From positions 1 through 64,000 of the forward strand of contig JAIEPV010000034.1 of NCBI GenBank assembly GCA_019748215.1: a DNA stretch of 64,000 nt, written 5' to 3'. The position numbers were made by a program, and so were the translations under genes. The stretch is from Hyphomicrobium sp. (GTDB lineage Bacteria; Pseudomonadota; Alphaproteobacteria; Rhizobiales; Hyphomicrobiaceae). Of the stretch, positions 34,453-43,850 are shown in pieces (position 1 is the stretch's first letter; each line of letters starts with the position of its first letter). The notes under the pieces were generated by a model. That model made no database searches, had not been told where the DNA came from, and saw nothing but the letters and a program-made list of their open reading frames with translations.

Positions 34453-35406
34453 TTAGTGGCCATCGAGAAACTCAGAATCTGGCTCATCCTGCATATAATT
34501 CTGGTCGATACGAAGCGTCAGGCTTCCATCACGTTTGCCAAGCTCACACCAGAAAATCGGCTCGCTTTCGAACTCGAGTCTTGCACGGCCGGTGGTGGTG
34601 ATCGACAAAGGCAGGAGCGAACCGACCGAAAGCCGCTGCACATCTGCGAGAGATATGGTCTCCTCAGTCAGAACAGCGCTCACACTGACAAATGCGCGCG
34701 CCAATTCAGCTGACAACTGTTGCGACCAATCGCTATCGTCAACTTCATCGGTGGACGCCGCCTCATGCGCGCGGGAAACTCCAAGCACGCCGCGCACCGG
34801 CGTCAGCAGATCTTGCGGTATCGCGATGTATAGCATCCCGTGCTTGCCGCCGATGTCGAGCTTGATGGACGCGACTAGTGTTGCCGCGGATGGGCTACAG
34901 ATCGGCTCAAGCGTACTTGGTTCGATGACGGACGTAATTTCGAAAACAACGTCGGCGACGCGCGAAAACACATGCGAAAGCGATCTTGCCAACCGACGAA
35001 AGAGCACGTGAAGTACATTGTACTCTGCGGCCGTTAGCTCCCGCTTGGTCGCGGTCGAGGGCATGACGAAATCGTAGCCCAGCGCCGCCTCAACAAACAG
35101 AAATGCAGCGTCGAAGTCGCAGGCGAAGAGAACTGAGCCTTTGAGCTGCCGCACTGTCACGACGGTTACCGCAGCGCAGGTCGGCAATGGAACCGCTTCA
35201 CCGAAGCGCCCAGCCTCCAATGGCAACGAGGTGATCTTCATCGGAATGAATGAAATGTTCTTTAGCTCTTCAGCAAGCGCAATCGGTAGCTCGTTGAAAA
35301 TCGACAGTAGCCCCGGCAATTTCTCCGGGCTGTTCTGGCCGGCCGACAGAGCTATCTCAATCGGATTTCGCGGTCGTACAGCCTCACCGTGAGCCAAGAT
35401 GCGCAA
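34453..35406 (-). CDS. fliM: Flagellar motor switch protein FliM (no canonical CheY peptide)
   Basis: A 317-residue C-ring protein with the CheC-like middle domain (VRQLKGSVLFACDFDAAFLF, then LTAAEYNVLHVLFRRLARSL) and a C-terminal SpoA domain (VQRLSVGSLLPLSITTTGRA). The N-terminus lacks the LSQxEIDALL-type peptide that binds phosphorylated CheY in enteric bacteria, so CheY2 must dock differently, as seems common in rhizobia. The start is a TTG three bases after the motA stop; a TTG three codons on is an alternative. Confidence 0.9.
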   Translation of the reverse strand: MRILAHGEAVRPRNPIEIALSAGQNSPEKLPGLLSIFNELPIALAEELKNISFIPMKITSLPLEAGRFGEAVPLPTCAAVTVVTVRQLKGSVLFACDFDAAFLFVEAALGYDFVMPSTATKRELTAAEYNVLHVLFRRLARSLSHVFSRVADVVFEITSVIEPSTLEPICSPSAATLVASIKLDIGGKHGMLYIAIPQDLLTPVRGVLGVSRAHEAASTDEVDDSDWSQQLSAELARAFVSVSAVLTEETISLADVQRLSVGSLLPLSITTTGRARLEFESEPIFWCELGKRDGSLTLRIDQNYMQDEPDSEFLDGH

Positions 35407-35409
35407 GAC

Positions 35410-36300
35410 TTAAGCCGCCTCTTTGTTGACGGCCGCCAGTGGGCTTTCGCCGCCGCCCATCGTCGCCGCCTCGACCGAATTGATCGACGGACGCTCGTAA
35501 GCCGAGATCGCCTTGCGGCCATGCTCGATGGCGACTTGCGGCATAGCCCCGTTCATGAAGGCCAACAGAGACTGCTTGACTATGATGTACAAACGCAGCT
35601 GCTTCCCCCGAACGGTTTTCACTTTCGTCGCAAGCGGCGCAACTAACGCGTACGACAAAAAGATGCCAAGAAAGGTGCCCACGAGAGCCGACGCGATCAG
35701 TGCACCCAAAACCTCTGGCTCCTGATCGATGGCGCCCATGGCTTTGACGACGCCTAGAACGGCAGCAACAATTCCAAGAGCTGGCAGCCCATCACCCACA
35801 GCCACGAGCGCGTGCTGTGCTTTCATGCGGTCATATCGGATTGTTTCAATCTCTTCATCCATCAGAGCTTCTATTTCGTGGGTTCGCGCATTACCCATTA
35901 TAATCAAGCGGAAATAGTCGCAGATGAATGTCGTCAGCGCCTGATTTTTGAGAACATTTGGAAGACGCTTGAAAACGTCCGACTCGGCCGGGGCGTCAAT
36001 AATCATTTCCATTTCGGCGCGCGACTTGTTGCGCAGTTCGCGCATCAAAAAAAATAGCAACGCCAAAAGCTCGATGTAGTCGCGCTCGGACGGCACCGAA
36101 TGCTTAAAGGCTTCGACGGTAGCAGTGCCACAATCTTTGATGACCTTCATCGGGTTTGCGACAACGAACGTGCCGATCGCAGCGCCACAGATAATTACAT
36201 ATTCCCAAGGCTGCCAAATAACCGCCACATGTCCGCCCATGGCCGCGAAGCCACCAAGCACACAAACCATCGTTATGACCAACCCAGCAATGATCGTCAC
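35410..36300 (-). CDS. motA: Flagellar stator protein MotA
   Basis: A 296-residue proton channel subunit with four membrane helices (about residues 1-22, 33-52, 165-190, 200-222). Family motifs: [20 protein letters not shown] at the start, and [20 protein letters not shown] before the third helix. The start is the GTG at 36298-36300, with a GAGG six bases upstream, which gives the standard MotA N-terminus. The frame runs to an ATG at 36423, but that 41-residue extension is basic and unlike MotA. First gene of the operon down to fliP. Confidence 0.95.
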   Translation of the reverse strand: MTIIAGLVITMVCVLGGFAAMGGHVAVIWQPWEYVIICGAAIGTFVVANPMKVIKDCGTATVEAFKHSVPSERDYIELLALLFFLMRELRNKSRAEMEMIIDAPAESDVFKRLPNVLKNQALTTFICDYFRLIIMGNARTHEIEALMDEEIETIRYDRMKAQHALVAVGDGLPALGIVAAVLGVVKAMGAIDQEPEVLGALIASALVGTFLGIFLSYALVAPLATKVKTVRGKQLRLYIIVKQSLLAFMNGAMPQVAIEHGRKAISAYERPSINSVEAATMGGGESPLAAVNKEAA

Positions 36301-36450
36301 GGGTAACCTCAGCCGTTCGCGAAGACGTTGTCGATGGTGCGGCGCTTCGGCTTGCGCGAGACTTGCCGGCACATAGAGAGGATGGCCGCTGTCAGCTACG
36401 GTCAAGGAAAAGCTCATAGCCATCAGATGAGGCTTGGGAGACGCATTGAC
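36301..36450. promoter_or_regulatory. Divergent promoter region motA / DUF1217 gene
   Basis: 150 bases between two flagellar operons reading apart (motA-...-fliP and DUF1217-flgF-fliI). It must carry both promoters. I see no CtrA box or sigma-54 (GGCAC-N5-TTGC) site in it, so FtcR-dependent control is the likeliest reading. Confidence 0.45.
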
Positions 36451-37230
36451 ATGCTGACAGCGGCTCTGACTTACCGAAATATCACGCGCGATTTGGATCG
36501 CTCGCTCTCCACGGTGGCAACGACGCCTCAGGTAGCGAGGGAGACTGCAAACTACCTGGAAAAAATCGGTAAAATTAAATCAGTCGACGATTTCATGGCC
36601 GACAAGCGCGTGCTGCGTTACGCGATGACGGCCTTCGGGCTTGGTGACGTCGCCTACGCGACCGCTCTCGTCCGCCGACTGCTTGACGGTGGCGTCGACA
36701 GTTCGGATGCACTGGCCAACCGATTTAACGATCAGAGATATCGAGACTTTGTGTCGACCTTCAATTTTGCGCGGTATGGCACGGCGACGACGTCATTCGG
36801 CCGAACGCAAGAGGGCACTGTTGATCGGTATCAACGGCAAATCCTTGAGGAGAATGTTGGCGAAAGTAACCCCGGCGCTCGGCTGGCATTGTATTTCCAA
36901 CGTAAGGCGCCCAATTTGACGAGTTCTCTCGGCCTATTGGCCGACGCAGCTTTGCTGAAAGTGACCCAGACCGCTTTGGGGTTAAGTCCAACGACATCGA
37001 ATCTCAGTATCGATGCGCAGAGGGCTTTGATCGACCAGAAGCTCAGTGTCGCAGATTTCAAAGATCCCCAGAAGCTCGGCAAGTTTCTGAACAAATTCAC
37101 GGCGCTCTGGGATCTCAACAATCCGCCGGAAGGGACAACACGCCCTCTCGTGACCTTACTCGATAACTCCAACGTCGCCATTGGCTCTGATCTGCTCAGC
37201 GCCATTCAGCGGCTTCGGTCGAGAGGTTAG
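36451..37230 (+). CDS. DUF1217-family flagellar protein
   Basis: A 259-residue protein of the DUF1217 type, found beside flgF in rhizobial flagellar clusters and of unknown molecular role. Typical features: TARETANYL-type region ([20 protein letters not shown]), [20 protein letters not shown], and the later repeat-like [20 protein letters not shown]. The start is the ATG at 36451 with a GGGAG 11 bases upstream; the longer frame from 36328 would cross the divergent promoter region. It is followed after three bases by flgF. Confidence 0.8.
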   Translation: MLTAALTYRNITRDLDRSLSTVATTPQVARETANYLEKIGKIKSVDDFMADKRVLRYAMTAFGLGDVAYATALVRRLLDGGVDSSDALANRFNDQRYRDFVSTFNFARYGTATTSFGRTQEGTVDRYQRQILEENVGESNPGARLALYFQRKAPNLTSSLGLLADAALLKVTQTALGLSPTTSNLSIDAQRALIDQKLSVADFKDPQKLGKFLNKFTALWDLNNPPEGTTRPLVTLLDNSNVAIGSDLLSAIQRLRSRG

Positions 37231-37233
37231 GCT

Positions 37234-37956
37234 ATGTCATCGAATGCTTATGTCGCCCTATCTGCACAATTGGCCCTCAGCCGGAGGCTTGATACACTTG
37301 CCAACAACATGGCCAATGCAACGACTGCGGGATTTCGAGCCGAGAAAGTTGACTTCGCGCAATTGATATCGCGATCGGCCGATACGCCGGTCAGCTTCGC
37401 CTCGCGCGGCGAAACTCACCTCTCCACAGCGCCAGGTGAACTGACGGAGACAGGCAATCCGCTCGATGTCGCAATTCGCGGTTCGTCCTGGTTCTCGGTG
37501 CAAACACCGTCGGGCTTTGCTTATTCGCGTGATGGTCGGATGCAAATGACGGAAACCGGCGAACTGAAATCGCTGAGTGGCCACCCCATTTTGGACGCGG
37601 GCGGAGCGCCGCTGCAGATTAATCCAAGTGCTGGACCGCCGACGATCGCCAAGGATGGGACGATCACGCAAGGAAATCAGCAGGTCGGCGCTATTGGTCT
37701 GTACTCCATGGACCCATCGACTAAATTCACTCGAGCCGACGGCGCAACGGTGGTCCCCGATATTACGCCGGTTCCCGAATTGGACTTTAATTCGAACGGC
37801 ATCGCTCAAGGCTTTGTCGAAAAATCGAATGTCAATCCGGTTTCCGAATTAACGAAGCTGATCGCCGTGCAGCGGGCCTTCGACGCTGTCAGCAACATGC
37901 TTAAAGACACCGAAAACTCCATGCAAGACGCCATTAAGGTTTTGTCTGGCGCCTAA
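37234..37956 (+). CDS. flgF: Proximal rod protein FlgF
   Basis: A 240-residue rod protein. It starts MSSNAYVALSAQLALSRRLD then LANNMANATTAGFRAEKVDF, and ends ELTKLIAVQRAFDAVSNMLK. It is shorter than FlgG and carries the FlgF-type N-terminus (VALSAQLALSRRL). It is three bases after the DUF1217 gene, so co-transcribed. Confidence 0.95.
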   Translation: MSSNAYVALSAQLALSRRLDTLANNMANATTAGFRAEKVDFAQLISRSADTPVSFASRGETHLSTAPGELTETGNPLDVAIRGSSWFSVQTPSGFAYSRDGRMQMTETGELKSLSGHPILDAGGAPLQINPSAGPPTIAKDGTITQGNQQVGAIGLYSMDPSTKFTRADGATVVPDITPVPELDFNSNGIAQGFVEKSNVNPVSELTKLIAVQRAFDAVSNMLKDTENSMQDAIKVLSGA

Positions 37957-38076
37957 TGTCGAAGTCGAGCGGCACGACGGAGACGAGCAACTCCGCGTGC
38001 ATTTAAGGGAGGCAAATTCCTGCCACGGCATCCACAACGTCTGCCGCTAAAAACGCCTCTCGGTAATCTTGGGCAC

Positions 38077-39378
38077 ATGTTGCAGCGCGCACTTTCAGCC
38101 ATGCCCGCCCACGAGATTAGCGGGCGAATTTGCTGCATTTCGCCCGCGATTGTTAGCGTCACCGGCCTATCGAAAGTCGTTAGCATCGGTGATCTGGTCA
38201 CTGTCGCGTCAACCAGCGGGCGTACGTTGGCGCAGGTTGCGAGCATTGATCAGGATCTCGTCAACATCAATTTGGTTTCGTCGCACCAACGTATCGAGCT
38301 TGGCCATACAGTGACGGTGCGCGGTGGCGCCTTTACGATATCGCCTGATACTTCGTGGAAGGGTCGCGTGCTCAACGCGCTCGGTCAGCCCATCGACAAT
38401 GCCGGCTCGATCGTGGCTGGCACTGACAAAATTTTTATTGATCGTCGGTCACCGCCAGCGCTCGGCCGCCAGCGGCTCGGCCGCCAGATGACGACGGGTG
38501 TAAAGGCCGTCGATCTTTTCACGCCGATTTGCGCCGGACAGCGCATGGGTATTTTTGCAGGTTCTGGCGTCGGTAAATCGACGCTGTTGTCGATGCTCAG
38601 CCGTAGTCCATCGTTCGATGTCGTCATTCTCGCGCTTGTCGGCGAACGCAGCCGCGAGGTCAGGGAATTCCTCGACGACACGCTGGGGGCCCGGCGGTCG
38701 AGCGTCATCGCCGTCGTGGCAACGGCGGATGAAACGCCAATGATGCGCAAAATGGCGCCGTTCACGGCCATGTCGATCGCCGAATATTTTCGCGGGCAGG
38801 GCGGGCAAGTACTACTCATCGTCGACTCGCTCACCCGCTTCGCGCATGCGACCCGCGAGTTGGCGCTTGCGGCGCAAGAGCCACCCGTGGCTCGCGGTTA
38901 CCCGCCGAGCGTCTTCAGCGACCTGCCACGGCTGCTCGAGCGTGCAGGCACCGGCGAAGGCGACGATGGCGCGATCACGGCGATGATCTCGGTCCTGGTC
39001 GATGGCGACGACCACAATGACCCGATTGCCGACGCCGTGCGCGGTATTCTGGACGGCCATATCGTCCTTGATCGCGCGATTGCAGCGCAGGGCCGTTTCC
39101 CCGCGATTGATCCACTCATCTCGATTTCGCGACTGGCCAGCAAACTACGCACCGCTGAGCAAAGCCAACTGGTCGGGCAATTCGTGAACCTCATTTCACG
39201 CTTCGAAGATAGCAAGGATTTGCGCGCACTTGGAGGCTATAAGCCCGGCGCCGACGCAACGCTCGATCGTGCCGTTTCGCTTGTACCGCGCATTTATGAA
39301 GCGATGAAGCAATCGTCCGGAGATCCGCCGGTAACGAATATCTTCGAAACGCTGCTGACAACCCTTTCCGGAACTTAG
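38077..39378 (+). CDS. fliI: Flagellum-specific ATPase FliI
   Basis: A 433-residue export ATPase. Walker A is GSGVGKST (about residues 162-169). Also seen: FDVVILALVGERSREVREFL, Walker B-like VLLIVDSLTRFAHATRELAL, and EPPVARGYPPSVFSDLPRLL, the F-type/T3SS ATPase signature. It forms the hexamer under the gate, with FliH and FliJ. The start at 38077 has no clear ribosome site; an ATG at 38101 is possible. There are 120 bases after flgF. No fliJ follows; a coiled-coil candidate is at 5958-6371. Confidence 0.96.
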   Translation: MLQRALSAMPAHEISGRICCISPAIVSVTGLSKVVSIGDLVTVASTSGRTLAQVASIDQDLVNINLVSSHQRIELGHTVTVRGGAFTISPDTSWKGRVLNALGQPIDNAGSIVAGTDKIFIDRRSPPALGRQRLGRQMTTGVKAVDLFTPICAGQRMGIFAGSGVGKSTLLSMLSRSPSFDVVILALVGERSREVREFLDDTLGARRSSVIAVVATADETPMMRKMAPFTAMSIAEYFRGQGGQVLLIVDSLTRFAHATRELALAAQEPPVARGYPPSVFSDLPRLLERAGTGEGDDGAITAMISVLVDGDDHNDPIADAVRGILDGHIVLDRAIAAQGRFPAIDPLISISRLASKLRTAEQSQLVGQFVNLISRFEDSKDLRALGGYKPGADATLDRAVSLVPRIYEAMKQSSGDPPVTNIFETLLTTLSGT

Positions 39379-39436
39379 ACATGGGACGTGACAGGGCACT
39401 GGAAACCGCCGGACACGTTGTCGGCGACTCCCGACC

Positions 39437-40051
39437 ATGAAAATCGGCAGCGGCGTTCCGCTGGACCTTCTGTTGAAGGTGCTACCGGCGACGTCCACAG
39501 TCGACGATCTAATAATACATCTTAAACCGAGCGAGATTTCTCAAACGCTTAGGCAATCGTCGGCGCCATTGGACGCTAGCTCAACGCCGCGTCTGCCCGC
39601 GCGCTCACCGTCTCCGTCGCTCGCACTTAATGCGCAATTATCGGCTGTGATTAGCGATGTCACCGCACCGCAATTGCAGATTCTGGACGAGGCTGTTGAT
39701 CGCGAAATCGCAGCGAGGCGCGTGGTCGGGCGATACGACATTCAGCAGCCTGGCGGCGCCGAATACAGCGAAGAACGCGTGTTGGCTCCTACCGGCTTTA
39801 ATCCAACCTACCCAACGGTTTCAAATCCCGCCGCACTCGCTTACGTTTCGTCCAGCTTTATGAAACCGTCTAGGCGTTCGAGCTATACTGCCGTGGTGCC
39901 GGCGCAAGCCCCGCCATTGGAACGGCGTGACGCCACCAAGGCGTCAGAGCAGGATAACACCCGGAGTGCCGGCCACATCGCAGGCAAGCTCTTACTTCTG
40001 GCCATCGCAGGGCTCACCATGCTCATTTGCGTCGGACTGTATGGATTTTGA
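39437..40051 (+). CDS. Unknown tail-anchored protein after fliI
   Basis: A 204-residue protein I do not recognise. It has a disordered, Pro/Ser/Ala-rich body and a single membrane helix at the very C-terminus (about residues 183-202, GKLLLLAIAGLTMLICVGLY), so it is probably tail-anchored with its body in the cytosol. It takes the place where fliJ often stands but is not coiled coil. It is 58 bases after fliI on the same strand and faces cheT with a 28-base gap. Confidence 0.6.
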   Translation: MKIGSGVPLDLLLKVLPATSTVDDLIIHLKPSEISQTLRQSSAPLDASSTPRLPARSPSPSLALNAQLSAVISDVTAPQLQILDEAVDREIAARRVVGRYDIQQPGGAEYSEERVLAPTGFNPTYPTVSNPAALAYVSSSFMKPSRRSSYTAVVPAQAPPLERRDATKASEQDNTRSAGHIAGKLLLLAIAGLTMLICVGLYGF

Positions 40052-40079
40052 CGACATGACAGCGTAGCAACTGGCCGCG

Positions 40080-40472
40080 TTAGAAAAGCTCAAGATCGTT
40101 ATGGATAGATCGGTCAACGAGGTGATTAATCGGCGACGACACTAATCGCCGTGACAAGTCCACCAGCGTGAGATTTTGGACGGCATGTCGCGCATTTATC
40201 TTCCAGTCCACCGGCATTATGGCGCTCATGGAGTTACTGAAGTCCGAAAGTCCGGACAGTTCCTGGCGCAGCAAATCGAGCTGCTGTAGTTGAACGACGC
40301 TTGATGAACTCGAAAAGCCTCCCGCTACCACCAGATTGCCAATCAACGTCTGCAAGTCTTCGACGACCGCTGCTAGGCGCCGCATTTCCTGGCTCATGAC
40401 AGCCACGATTTGCGCGGCGGACTTTTCCTCGTGCCGATCATCCAAAAATACGGACTGTGATACCGTGCTCAT
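40080..40472 (-). CDS. cheT: CheT-type chemotaxis protein with CheZ-like DxxxQ motif
   Basis: A 130-residue helical protein in the position of Sinorhizobium cheT, the last gene of the che operon. Residues 66-70 are DLLRQ, matching the DxxxQ phosphatase motif shared by CheZ and CheT, within the helix QLQQLDLLRQELSGLSDF. In S. meliloti CheT speeds decay of the phosphate-sink CheY1~P and also binds CheR. The start is the ATG at 40470-40472, six bases after a GGAG; an ATG at 40484 is an alternative. It ends in NDLELF, the same last five residues as CheD just upstream. The family call is by motif and synteny. Confidence 0.8.
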   Translation of the reverse strand: MSTVSQSVFLDDRHEEKSAAQIVAVMSQEMRRLAAVVEDLQTLIGNLVVAGGFSSSSSVVQLQQLDLLRQELSGLSDFSNSMSAIMPVDWKINARHAVQNLTLVDLSRRLVSSPINHLVDRSIHNDLELF

Positions 40473-40487
40473 CTCATGCTCCATCGA

Positions 40488-41051
40488 CTAAAACAGTTCT
40501 AGATCGCCAGCGCTGACGACGGCCGGCGCACTAATTTTGTTTGGAGCATGCTGGAAAACGTCTTGCTGCTGCAAATAAACTTGCCGCGCTCGTCCTGAAA
40601 CGGGCCAGTATTCAATGCGCCGTCCGGTTTTTCCCCCAGTGCTTCCACCGACGTAACGTATGCCCTCGTTGCAAAGAAACCGTTCAGCAAAGCCGACATT
40701 TCTCAAGCCTATGTCAGACAGCCCCCTGACTGGTTTGGCGCCACCAAAAACCTTAGCTTCGAGACATTCGCGGCGCGCGCCGACCTTCAGCAGGCCGTTG
40801 ACGAGCAGCTCCATCAGGTGCAGGCCGACGCGTTCGGCGGCGCCAGCATCATCGCATTCGGCAGGGCCCGGCAGCAGGAAATGATTCATGCCGCCGACGC
40901 CGGCGAACGGATCGCGCATGCATGCGGCGACGCACGACCCCAACACGGTCGTCACGCAGGCGTCGGGATCGTCGACGACGATAAACTCGCCCTGAATAAT
41001 GTGCGTTCGTTTTTCGAACGTTTCCGCAGCTCCAGAGCGTTGGCCGGTCAT
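40488..41051 (-). CDS. cheD: Chemoreceptor glutamine deamidase CheD
   Basis: A 187-residue enzyme that deamidates receptor glutamines. The catalytic Cys (C40 in [19 protein letters not shown]) and His (H57 in [10 protein letters not shown]) are 17 residues apart, as in structurally known CheD. The C-terminus is AGDLELF; the last five residues recur in CheT. The ATG overlaps the cheY2 stop by four bases. Length is slightly above that of short CheD forms. Confidence 0.95.
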   Translation of the reverse strand: MTGQRSGAAETFEKRTHIIQGEFIVVDDPDACVTTVLGSCVAACMRDPFAGVGGMNHFLLPGPAECDDAGAAERVGLHLMELLVNGLLKVGARRECLEAKVFGGAKPVRGLSDIGLRNVGFAERFLCNEGIRYVGGSTGGKTGRRIEYWPVSGRARQVYLQQQDVFQHAPNKISAPAVVSAGDLELF

Positions 41052-41437
41052 GTCAATTTTCCAACCACCGCTTCAATGCAGGCCTTTAAATTCGGAACTG
41101 TAAATGGCTTTGCCAAAAAGTTATTGAGTCCGTACTTCTTGCCTTCTTCAATGAGCGCGCGATCACCCTTCCCGGTGACTAGGATGAAGCCGACTTTGCT
41201 CGTCGGACCATGCTGGCGCAAAGCACGAAGCAACTGCATGCCATCGACCTTCGGCATATTGAGATCGGAAATGACCAGATGGCAGGGTGTCGCCACCATC
41301 ATTTTCAAGGCCTCTTCGCCATCCTTGGCCACCTTGAAATTAGTGAGGCCTATTTGATCGAGACCGTCGGTTAGGAGTGCGCGACTCACCGTGGTGTCAT
41401 CAACCACCATGACGCTCAACTGCTTCATGTTAGGCAT
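41048..41437 (-). CDS. cheY2: Chemotaxis response regulator CheY2
   Basis: A 129-residue single receiver domain: acidic pocket VVDD (residues 11-14), phospho-acceptor D58 ([14 protein letters not shown]), T88 and K110. By position between cheB and cheD it corresponds to rhizobial CheY2, the regulator that acts on the motor. It overlaps the 3' end of cheB by eight bases and cheD by four. Confidence 0.92.
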   Translation of the reverse strand: MPNMKQLSVMVVDDTTVSRALLTDGLDQIGLTNFKVAKDGEEALKMMVATPCHLVISDLNMPKVDGMQLLRALRQHGPTSKVGFILVTGKGDRALIEEGKKYGLNNFLAKPFTVPNLKACIEAVVGKLT

Positions 41438-42497
41438 TGGTTTTCCGAGTCCACTTATTAGAGTTGAGCGATGTTGCTGAAATTAGTTCTTGGCCTATCA
41501 TCCCAATCGGCAATTGTTTTTCTACGCCACCCATCTCAAATGCGACACGCGGCATACCGTAGACAATACTCGACGATTCATTCTGACCGAATGTATTGGC
41601 CCCCGCACTTCGCATAGCCAGCAATCCTGCCGCACCGTCGCGGCCCATTCCTGTTAGAATGGCTCCAACGGCGCGCGATTTACAGACTTTTGCAACCGAT
41701 TCAAACAGCACATCGACGGATGGGCAGTGACCGTTGATCTTGTCGCCACTTCGCAGTGAGCACCTCAATTGCGAACCTGCAGTAACAGTTAAATGCGACG
41801 CGCCGCCCGGCGCCAGATAGATACGACCTGCAGTGAGTGGGGCGCCGTCCTTAGCCTCTTCGACTTGAGCCGCACAGATGCGGTCCAGGCGATTAGCGAA
41901 GCTGGTTGTGAACATCGCAGGCATATGTTGGGCGATAACTGTCGGCGCGCAGTTGGCAGGAAAGTGCGACAGGACTTCGATCAACGCTTCGACACCGCCG
42001 GTTGACGCGCCGATCGCGATCAGCCGCCCGTCCGGCAGGTAGGACTGCTCGTCGGAGGCAGGTGACATAGGCGTTGCGCGCGCTGGTCGCGAGCCGAGCG
42101 GCCGCAATTTCAATCCAGCGGCAGCCTTCACTTTCGAAGCGAGTTGATCAAAATTATCTTCCGCACCTGGACGCGGCTTCTCGATGCAATCTACGGCACC
42201 GAGTTCGAGTGCCGTGATCGTCTGATCGGCGCCAACCCGCGTCAACGTTGACACCATAATCACCGGCGTCGGCCTCAGCCGCATCAGCTTCTCAAGGAAT
42301 TCGAGGCCGCTCATGCGCGGCATCTCGATATCAAGCGTAACAACTTCGGGATTGAGATCCTTGATGCCCTGGCGCGCTTCAATGGGGTTTTCAAACTGGC
42401 CAACCACTTCGATTTGGGGATCTCGCGACAATGCAGCCGCAATCAGACCGCGCATTGTAGCTGAATCATCGACGATCAAAACACGAACGGGCTTCAT
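41430..42497 (-). CDS. cheB: Protein-glutamate methylesterase/deamidase CheB
   Basis: A 355-residue enzyme that removes methyl groups from receptors. N-terminal receiver domain ([18 protein letters not shown]; phospho-acceptor D56), linker, and C-terminal esterase domain with the catalytic Ser in [20 protein letters not shown], His in [12 protein letters not shown] and Asp in [10 protein letters not shown]. The start is the ATG at 42495-42497, overlapping the cheR stop by four bases; the longer open frame to 42635 is within cheR. Confidence 0.96.
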   Translation of the reverse strand: MKPVRVLIVDDSATMRGLIAAALSRDPQIEVVGQFENPIEARQGIKDLNPEVVTLDIEMPRMSGLEFLEKLMRLRPTPVIMVSTLTRVGADQTITALELGAVDCIEKPRPGAEDNFDQLASKVKAAAGLKLRPLGSRPARATPMSPASDEQSYLPDGRLIAIGASTGGVEALIEVLSHFPANCAPTVIAQHMPAMFTTSFANRLDRICAAQVEEAKDGAPLTAGRIYLAPGGASHLTVTAGSQLRCSLRSGDKINGHCPSVDVLFESVAKVCKSRAVGAILTGMGRDGAAGLLAMRSAGANTFGQNESSSIVYGMPRVAFEMGGVEKQLPIGMIGQELISATSLNSNKWTRKTNA

Positions 42498-43384
42498 GCG
42501 CTGTCGACCTCGATCTTGCGGAATGCGGTGATGCCGTCGGGCGATAATAGCGAACTTGCCGGGCCCGAAATGCGTTCTGAATGACCGATATAGAGCGCGC
42601 CGCCGACCGGCAATAGCGACGCCATGCGCTGCCAAATTTTACACTGCGTCTCGCGATCGAAATAAATTACTACGTTACGGCAGAAGATTGCGTGGAAAAG
42701 TCCGCGCATCGGCCAGCCTTGCATCAAGTTAAGCTCGCGAAAGCTTACCAAAGATCGTGCTTCGTCAGAAATCTGGAAGCTAGGCTCATCGCGCACCGTA
42801 CACGGCGACGTCCATTTGCTTTTCAATGCCGGAGGAATTGCTGAGGCTTCTTGGCGATCATAAACGGCAGCGCGGCCTTTATTGACGACGTCTGCATTAA
42901 GATCGGTCGCTAGAATGCGAACATCCAGGCTCGGCGCCTCTGGCAGAATGGATAGTACGGTAAGCGCAATGGAATAGGGCTCCTGCCCACTTGAGCAGGC
43001 AGCGGACCATATGCGAATTTTTTCGCCGCGGCGCGCCGCCGGCACGATGGGCGCCAAAATTTTGCTTTTTAGGTGTTCGAAGTGGTGTGCCTCTCGAAAA
43101 AAACTTGTGACGTTCGTGGTCAGCATCGAGACCATTTGGTGGCGCTCGTCGACGTCGGTGCGTACAGCCTGGCAGTATTTTTCGAAGCTTGGCAGCGCCA
43201 ACGCGCGAATGCGCTTGGCCAGGCGAGAATAAACGAGCGAAGATTTCGACTCGTGCAGATCGATGCCCGCATATTCCTTGACCATCTGAGCGATGATCTT
43301 GAAATCGTGTTTTGAGAACGGCAGATCGGCGAGGTTCCGTCGCCCTTCAATCTGTAATTCCATCGTGTGTGGAGCCGCTTTCAT
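42494..43384 (-). CDS. cheR: Chemoreceptor methyltransferase CheR
   Basis: A 296-residue SAM-dependent methyltransferase for receptor glutamates. N-terminal helical domain ([20 protein letters not shown]), then the SAM site [20 protein letters not shown] and the ending motif [20 protein letters not shown]. In this operon the receptor, CheD and CheT carry C-terminal tags of the kind CheR's beta-subdomain can bind. It overlaps cheW and cheB by four bases. Confidence 0.96.
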   Translation of the reverse strand: MKAAPHTMELQIEGRRNLADLPFSKHDFKIIAQMVKEYAGIDLHESKSSLVYSRLAKRIRALALPSFEKYCQAVRTDVDERHQMVSMLTTNVTSFFREAHHFEHLKSKILAPIVPAARRGEKIRIWSAACSSGQEPYSIALTVLSILPEAPSLDVRILATDLNADVVNKGRAAVYDRQEASAIPPALKSKWTSPCTVRDEPSFQISDEARSLVSFRELNLMQGWPMRGLFHAIFCRNVVIYFDRETQCKIWQRMASLLPVGGALYIGHSERISGPASSLLSPDGITAFRKIEVDSA

Positions 43385-43848
43385 TGGGCAACCGGCGCAG
43401 GCGGCGGCAGTACGTTGTCGATCGTTACCAGACTGATCATACGTTCATCGATGGCGTGAACGCCGCGAACGAACGTCTTGGCGACTTCGGAGGCAATTTC
43501 GGGCGTCGCCTGCATTGCATTGGCCGGCGTCGTCAGAATATCGGAGACCGCATCGACAAGTATGCCAATCGTCTGCTTGCCGCATTGCGCAACGATGATG
43601 ACGTGACGCGCAGTCGGATCTGTCAGCGGCAAGCCGAAACGACGCGCAAGATCGACAATCGGCAATACCGAACCTCGCAGGTTAATTACGCCTCGGACGT
43701 AATCCGGCGCGTGCGGCAATGGCGTCGCTGGCGTCCAGCCGCGGATCTCACGCACCGACATGATATCAACACAGAATTCTTGTCCGCCGATGCGGAAAGC
43801 AACGTATTCTCTGCTTGAACTTTCCGCCGTAATTTGTTCGACCTGCAT
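43381..43848 (-). CDS. cheW: Chemotaxis coupling protein CheW
   Basis: A 155-residue adaptor between receptor and CheA. Typical strands: EYVAFRIGGQEFCVDIMSVR, PHAPDYVRGVINLRGSVLPI and VDAVSDILTTPANAM. It lies two bases after cheA and overlaps cheR by four. Confidence 0.96.
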   Translation of the reverse strand: MQVEQITAESSSREYVAFRIGGQEFCVDIMSVREIRGWTPATPLPHAPDYVRGVINLRGSVLPIVDLARRFGLPLTDPTARHVIIVAQCGKQTIGILVDAVSDILTTPANAMQATPEIASEVAKTFVRGVHAIDERMISLVTIDNVLPPPAPVAQ

Positions 43849-43850
43849 GG

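Noticed and set aside
36301-36423. 41-codon N-terminal extension of motA
   Set aside because: It ends at a GTG with a GAGG six bases upstream, which gives the standard MotA N-terminus; the extension is basic and unlike MotA.
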